A stretch of 28,351 bases of DNA from Beroe ovata (taxonomy: Eukaryota > Ctenophora > Nuda > Beroida > Beroidae). A program made the translations under genes and the position numbers. Of this stretch, positions 28,281 to 28,351 are shown one piece after another. Positions within the stretch are counted from its first letter, which is position 1, and every line of letters begins with the position of its first letter. The DNA lies in NCBI GenBank assembly GCA_946803715.1, contig CAMPET010000015.1, positions 478,266 to 506,616 on the forward strand, read 5' to 3'. The notes beneath the pieces were generated by a model, which was given only the letters and a program-made list of their open reading frames with translations, had not been told where the DNA came from and did not search any database.

Positions 28281-28351
28281 GTCACACACACAAATACACA
28301 CACACACTCACACACACACTCACACACACACACATACTCACACACATACAC
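28281..28351. repeat. CA microsatellite at the window edge
   Basis: (CA)n with ACTCAC and ATAC interruptions, cut by the window end. Confidence 0.93.

Noticed and set aside
1-28351. tRNA, rRNA, CRISPR array, transposase or integrated virus
   Set aside because: I looked for T-loop motifs, regularly spaced repeats with unique spacers, long terminal repeats and reverse transcriptase or transposase motifs on both strands and found none.

Overview
The window looks like AT-rich nuclear DNA from an invertebrate animal. It has GT-AG introns, many microsatellites (mostly CA/GT), several minisatellites, long gene-poor stretches and two isolated N bases. No bacterial, viral or plasmid features are visible. 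The animal group cannot be fixed from the sequence. Protein similarities are calls from memory of the families; no search was run.

Three protein-coding genes can be supported, all on the minus strand. (1) From about 18.58 to 17.60 kb lies an intronless gene for a secreted or membrane-anchored DNase I-family nuclease with a complete catalytic set. (2) From 17.28 to 15.94 kb lies an intronless gene for INTS14 (VWA9), the von Willebrand A-type subunit of the Integrator complex. It starts 323 bp after the nuclease stop codon. (3) From about 15.2 to 1.1 kb lies an intron-rich gene that I assembled by hand from 14 phase-compatible exons, at least 657 codons. Its protein carries two consecutive FYRN-FYRC modules, the chromatin-associated fold known from KMT2/MLL proteins and TBRG1. 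The modules are joined by a Ser/Asn/Pro-rich linker and followed by a helical, probably coiled-coil C-terminal region. Its first and last exons are not secured.

The two intronless genes each have a 3' splice-site-like AG immediately upstream of the ATG, 1 nt for INTS14 and 8 nt for the nuclease. This suggests either 5'UTR introns or spliced-leader trans-splicing of a closely spaced same-strand gene pair. In the FYR gene, several splice sites abut tandem repeats that themselves look like splice signals. One exon is sandwiched between two minisatellites, one donor is followed by an array of donor-like hexamers, and one donor runs straight into a CA repeat.

From 18.6 kb to the right edge I find no convincing protein gene. 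That part holds simple repeats, a 36-bp and a 21-bp tandem repeat, a pair of stem-loops next to a T9 run, and a promoter-like stretch (26.34-26.93 kb) with six CACGTG E-boxes, CCAAT boxes and donor-like sites pointing both ways. This could be the start of a gene whose coding part lies elsewhere, or the distal promoter of the minus-strand genes.
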